A stretch of DNA of 6,587 bases, taken from the NCBI GenBank assembly GCA_018623955.1, contig JAAZUX010000044.1:1-6587 (forward strand), given 5' to 3'. Below the pieces are notes generated by a model that saw nothing but the letters and a program-made list of their open reading frames with translations, was not told where the DNA came from and did no database searches. Positions 4,570 to 6,587 of this stretch are shown one piece after another. The stretch is from Flavobacteriaceae bacterium. GTDB lineage: Bacteria; Bacteroidota; Bacteroidia; Flavobacteriales; Flavobacteriaceae. Position 1 is the stretch's first letter. The number at the start of each line of letters is the position of its first letter. The translations under genes and the position numbers were made by a program.

Positions 4570-6587
4570 CTATCTCCTTCTCCCTCTAAACTCCATGGCT
4601 TCTCCTTTTCCAAAACCATAGCTGAACCCGATGACCCAAAACCTTCCGTAAACCGAACGGCTCCATATGTTGAAATCATTTCTGATGGTTTGGTTTTCCC
4701 TTACGCGTGTGGCAAAAAGGTCTCTTATGTTCACGCTGATCACCCCTTTACCTTTGAGTAATTTTTTTCGCGCTCCTAAATTCAGAAACTGGCTGGGAGC
4801 CGATTCTCCATCAATGGTTTTGAATCCCGACTGATAATTCCAACTCATTTCTAGATCCAAATCCTTGGGAAACTTAAACTTGGAAGTAATCTCCGAACTC
4901 CAATTATTGCCTTTAAAATCGAAAGATTGATTTTGCCATGAGGCCTTGCGATCAAAGCTGTTGTAATTGAAATCCCCATTGACCACAATCTTTTTAGTGG
5001 GAGTGATTTTTGCGTTCAGCTCTATGCCATTTACCCTTTTGGTTCCCAAGTTTTCGGGCCCACTCACACTGATGTTGTTTTGAAATGTAGTGACCGATTC
5101 GATGGTATTGGTGGTATACAACTGGTATAAACTCATGTTTAGTGAAGTGATTCCCTTGAGGTATATGGCCGATATTTCATAGGAGTCTGAATATTCTGAT
5201 TTCAGATCGGGGTTTCCTTTTCTGTAGTTAAAACTGTTGCGAATGTTGAAGAATGGGTTCAGGTCCCACAATCGCGGTCGGTAAATCCTTCTGGAATATC
5301 CCGCTTGTAGGGAAAAATTCGTGTTGAACTTATATGAGGTATTTATGGAAGGAAACAAATCGGTAAAGTTTTGATTGTTTTTTTGGTTGGTATTGACCAA
5401 ACGGGTATTGATTTGGGTATTTTCAGTCCTCAGGCCCAACTGGGCTCCCCAGGTATCCGATTCATAGGCCGCCATTCCATAGACGCCCAAAACTCCTTGA
5501 ACGAATTCAAAAACATTGGTCAAACCGGCATCGACCACCCATTGACCGTCCAATTCGTCCTTGACTTCAAAATCATTACTCACATCATTGTTGGCATATT
5601 GAAAGCCTCCCTCTAGGGTCCATTCCTCTCCAAAGGGATGGGTATAATCCAATTTGAAAGTATGAACCGCTTCGCGAAAAAAAGTGCTCGTCTGTTGATC
5701 GTCAAAGGTGTCGGAGCCCAATACGGTCGTATTGAAGAATTCCGAACTTTGATCTTTGCTGAACAGATTTCCGGTAGCACTGAAAATCAAGTCGTGATCT
5801 TCATCATCCAAAAAATCTCTCTTATAAATCAACTCATATTGATATTTGGGATTGCCGGCTGTTGTTATTTCCTCGCGGTTCCATTCTGAGGTTAATTGGG
5901 TATTGTTTTTATACTGCTTGACATGGGTGTCCGAAGGCTGATCTTCTGCTTCAAAAGCATAAAAACCGGACAGGGTGATTACATTTTGGGGATTGATGTA
6001 ATAATCTGTTCCCAGTATGATGTTGTAAAATTCTTCGTTTCGATACTGAGTTCCCTCAGTCAATACCTGAGTGTTGGTCAAAAAGTTGTCGTTCTTGTTC
6101 TTACTCTCTCGGGGATAACTTCTTGATCCATATCCTATTTGAGTAAAGAGATTAAACTTTTCGGTACGTCGATTGAGACTCAGGCCGACACTGTTGTTGT
6201 CCGGTTGCCCATAGTTGAGGGTAAAAGAACCGTTGATCCCCTTCCTTTCATCTTTTTTGATTACTATATTTATGATTCCTGCTGTTCCTTCTGCTTCATA
6301 CTTGGCAGAGGGATTGGTGATTACTTCGACTTTTTCAATCATCTCGGCAGTAATGGATCCTAAAGCATTTCCTCCCTCAGAGGTCAGTACAGAGGGTTTT
6401 CCGTTGATCAAAATTTGAACGCCAGCGTTGCCCCTAAGTCTGACTTGCCCCTCAATACTTACGGTAACAGAGGGAACATTGTCCAAAACCTCCAAGGCAC
6501 TTGCCCCGGTGCTGCTCAAATCTTTTCCCACATTAAATACCCGTTTATCCAACTTAAACTCCATGGTGGATTTTTCCCCGCTTACCT
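4570..6587 (-). CDS. TonB-dependent-receptor-like outer-membrane beta-barrel protein (5' end missing)
   Basis: The frame stays open to the window edge: codons V-S-G-E-K-S-T precede the Met at 6564, so that Met is internal and the true start lies outside. Missing are the signal peptide and probably an N-terminal carboxypeptidase-regulatory-like domain. Counting from Met 6564, the plug occupies roughly residues 1-104, with A-L-E-V-L-D-N-V-P-S-V (23-33), V-R-L-R-G-N-A-G-V-Q-I-L-I-N-G-K-P (41-57) and I-E-K-V-E-V-I-T-N-P-S-A-K-Y-E-A-E-G (76-93). The rest, to residue 664, is an aromatic, strand-rich barrel. These plug motifs are characteristic of the Bacteroidota 'outer membrane beta-barrel' family (PF14905-type) rather than SusC. 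Such proteins are assumed to import a ligand with TonB energy, but the ligand is unknown here. There is no SusD partner downstream; a small membrane protein and an AhpD-like protein follow instead. Confidence 0.88.
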   Translation of the reverse strand, partial: VSGEKSTMEFKLDKRVFNVGKDLSSTGASALEVLDNVPSVTVSIEGQVRLRGNAGVQILINGKPSVLTSEGGNALGSITAEMIEKVEVITNPSAKYEAEGTAGIINIVIKKDERKGINGSFTLNYGQPDNNSVGLSLNRRTEKFNLFTQIGYGSRSYPRESKNKNDNFLTNTQVLTEGTQYRNEEFYNIILGTDYYINPQNVITLSGFYAFEAEDQPSDTHVKQYKNNTQLTSEWNREEITTAGNPKYQYELIYKRDFLDDEDHDLIFSATGNLFSKDQSSEFFNTTVLGSDTFDDQQTSTFFREAVHTFKLDYTHPFGEEWTLEGGFQYANNDVSNDFEVKDELDGQWVVDAGLTNVFEFVQGVLGVYGMAAYESDTWGAQLGLRTENTQINTRLVNTNQKNNQNFTDLFPSINTSYKFNTNFSLQAGYSRRIYRPRLWDLNPFFNIRNSFNYRKGNPDLKSEYSDSYEISAIYLKGITSLNMSLYQLYTTNTIESVTTFQNNISVSGPENLGTKRVNGIELNAKITPTKKIVVNGDFNYNSFDRKASWQNQSFDFKGNNWSSEITSKFKFPKDLDLEMSWNYQSGFKTIDGESAPSQFLNLGARKKLLKGKGVISVNIRDLFATRVRENQTIRNDFNIWSRSVYGRFWVIGFSYGFGKGEAMEFRGRRR

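Noticed and set aside
5371..6418. Several plus-strand frames of 67-83 codons opposite the barrel gene
   Set aside because: They are antisense shadows of a well-supported coding region and show no family motifs, signal peptides or plausible composition.
6562..6564. ATG at 6564 as the start of the outer-membrane barrel gene
   Set aside because: The frame continues open to the window edge, and the predicted product from this Met lacks a signal peptide and begins inside the plug domain, so the gene is truncated by the window, not started here.
1..6587. Mobile elements, CRISPR arrays, tRNA or rRNA genes, riboswitches
   Set aside because: I found no transposase, direct-repeat array, long terminal inverted repeats or conserved RNA structure.

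Overview
The window looks like a chromosomal segment of a member of the Bacteroidota, most likely a flavobacterium. The support is an outer-membrane receptor of the Bacteroidota-type 'outer membrane beta-barrel' family, a lipoprotein whose acidic stretch after the lipid cysteine resembles the Bacteroidota surface-export signal, AT-rich intergenic DNA without Shine-Dalgarno sequences, and promoter-like TAnnTTTG boxes. There is no rRNA, tRNA, CRISPR array, insertion sequence or integrase. Nine protein genes fill almost everything, and no gap reaches 300 bases.

Left part (1-1192, minus strand): two small exported proteins without clear homologues. One is a secreted protein whose tail resembles DUF4177-type domains. 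The other is a cysteine-containing lipoprotein. They are separated by about 270 bases holding one promoter candidate.

Middle (1392-3600, plus strand): a secreted SGNH/GDSL hydrolase with an intact catalytic set. After a 130-base gap comes a compact three-gene cluster: a DoxX-like four-helix membrane protein, a DUF2237 protein with seven cysteines, and a second DoxX-like protein. The second DoxX-like gene has no usable ATG. It overlaps the DUF2237 gene just after a run of seven A, so it depends on a TTG start, translational coupling, or slippage.

Right part (3668-6587, minus strand): the 5'-truncated TonB-dependent-receptor-like barrel gene is followed by a small four-helix membrane protein and by an exported AhpD-like (carboxymuconolactone decarboxylase family) protein with a CxxC motif. 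A hairpin plus U-rich tract sits across the stop codon of the membrane-protein gene. A second, strong terminator closes the set, facing the plus-strand cluster.

Two convergent sets therefore meet at about 3600-3668. One couples DoxX-like membrane proteins with a cysteine-rich cytoplasmic protein; the other ends in a periplasmic CxxC protein. A shared role in envelope thiol or oxidant handling is an inference, not something the sequence proves.
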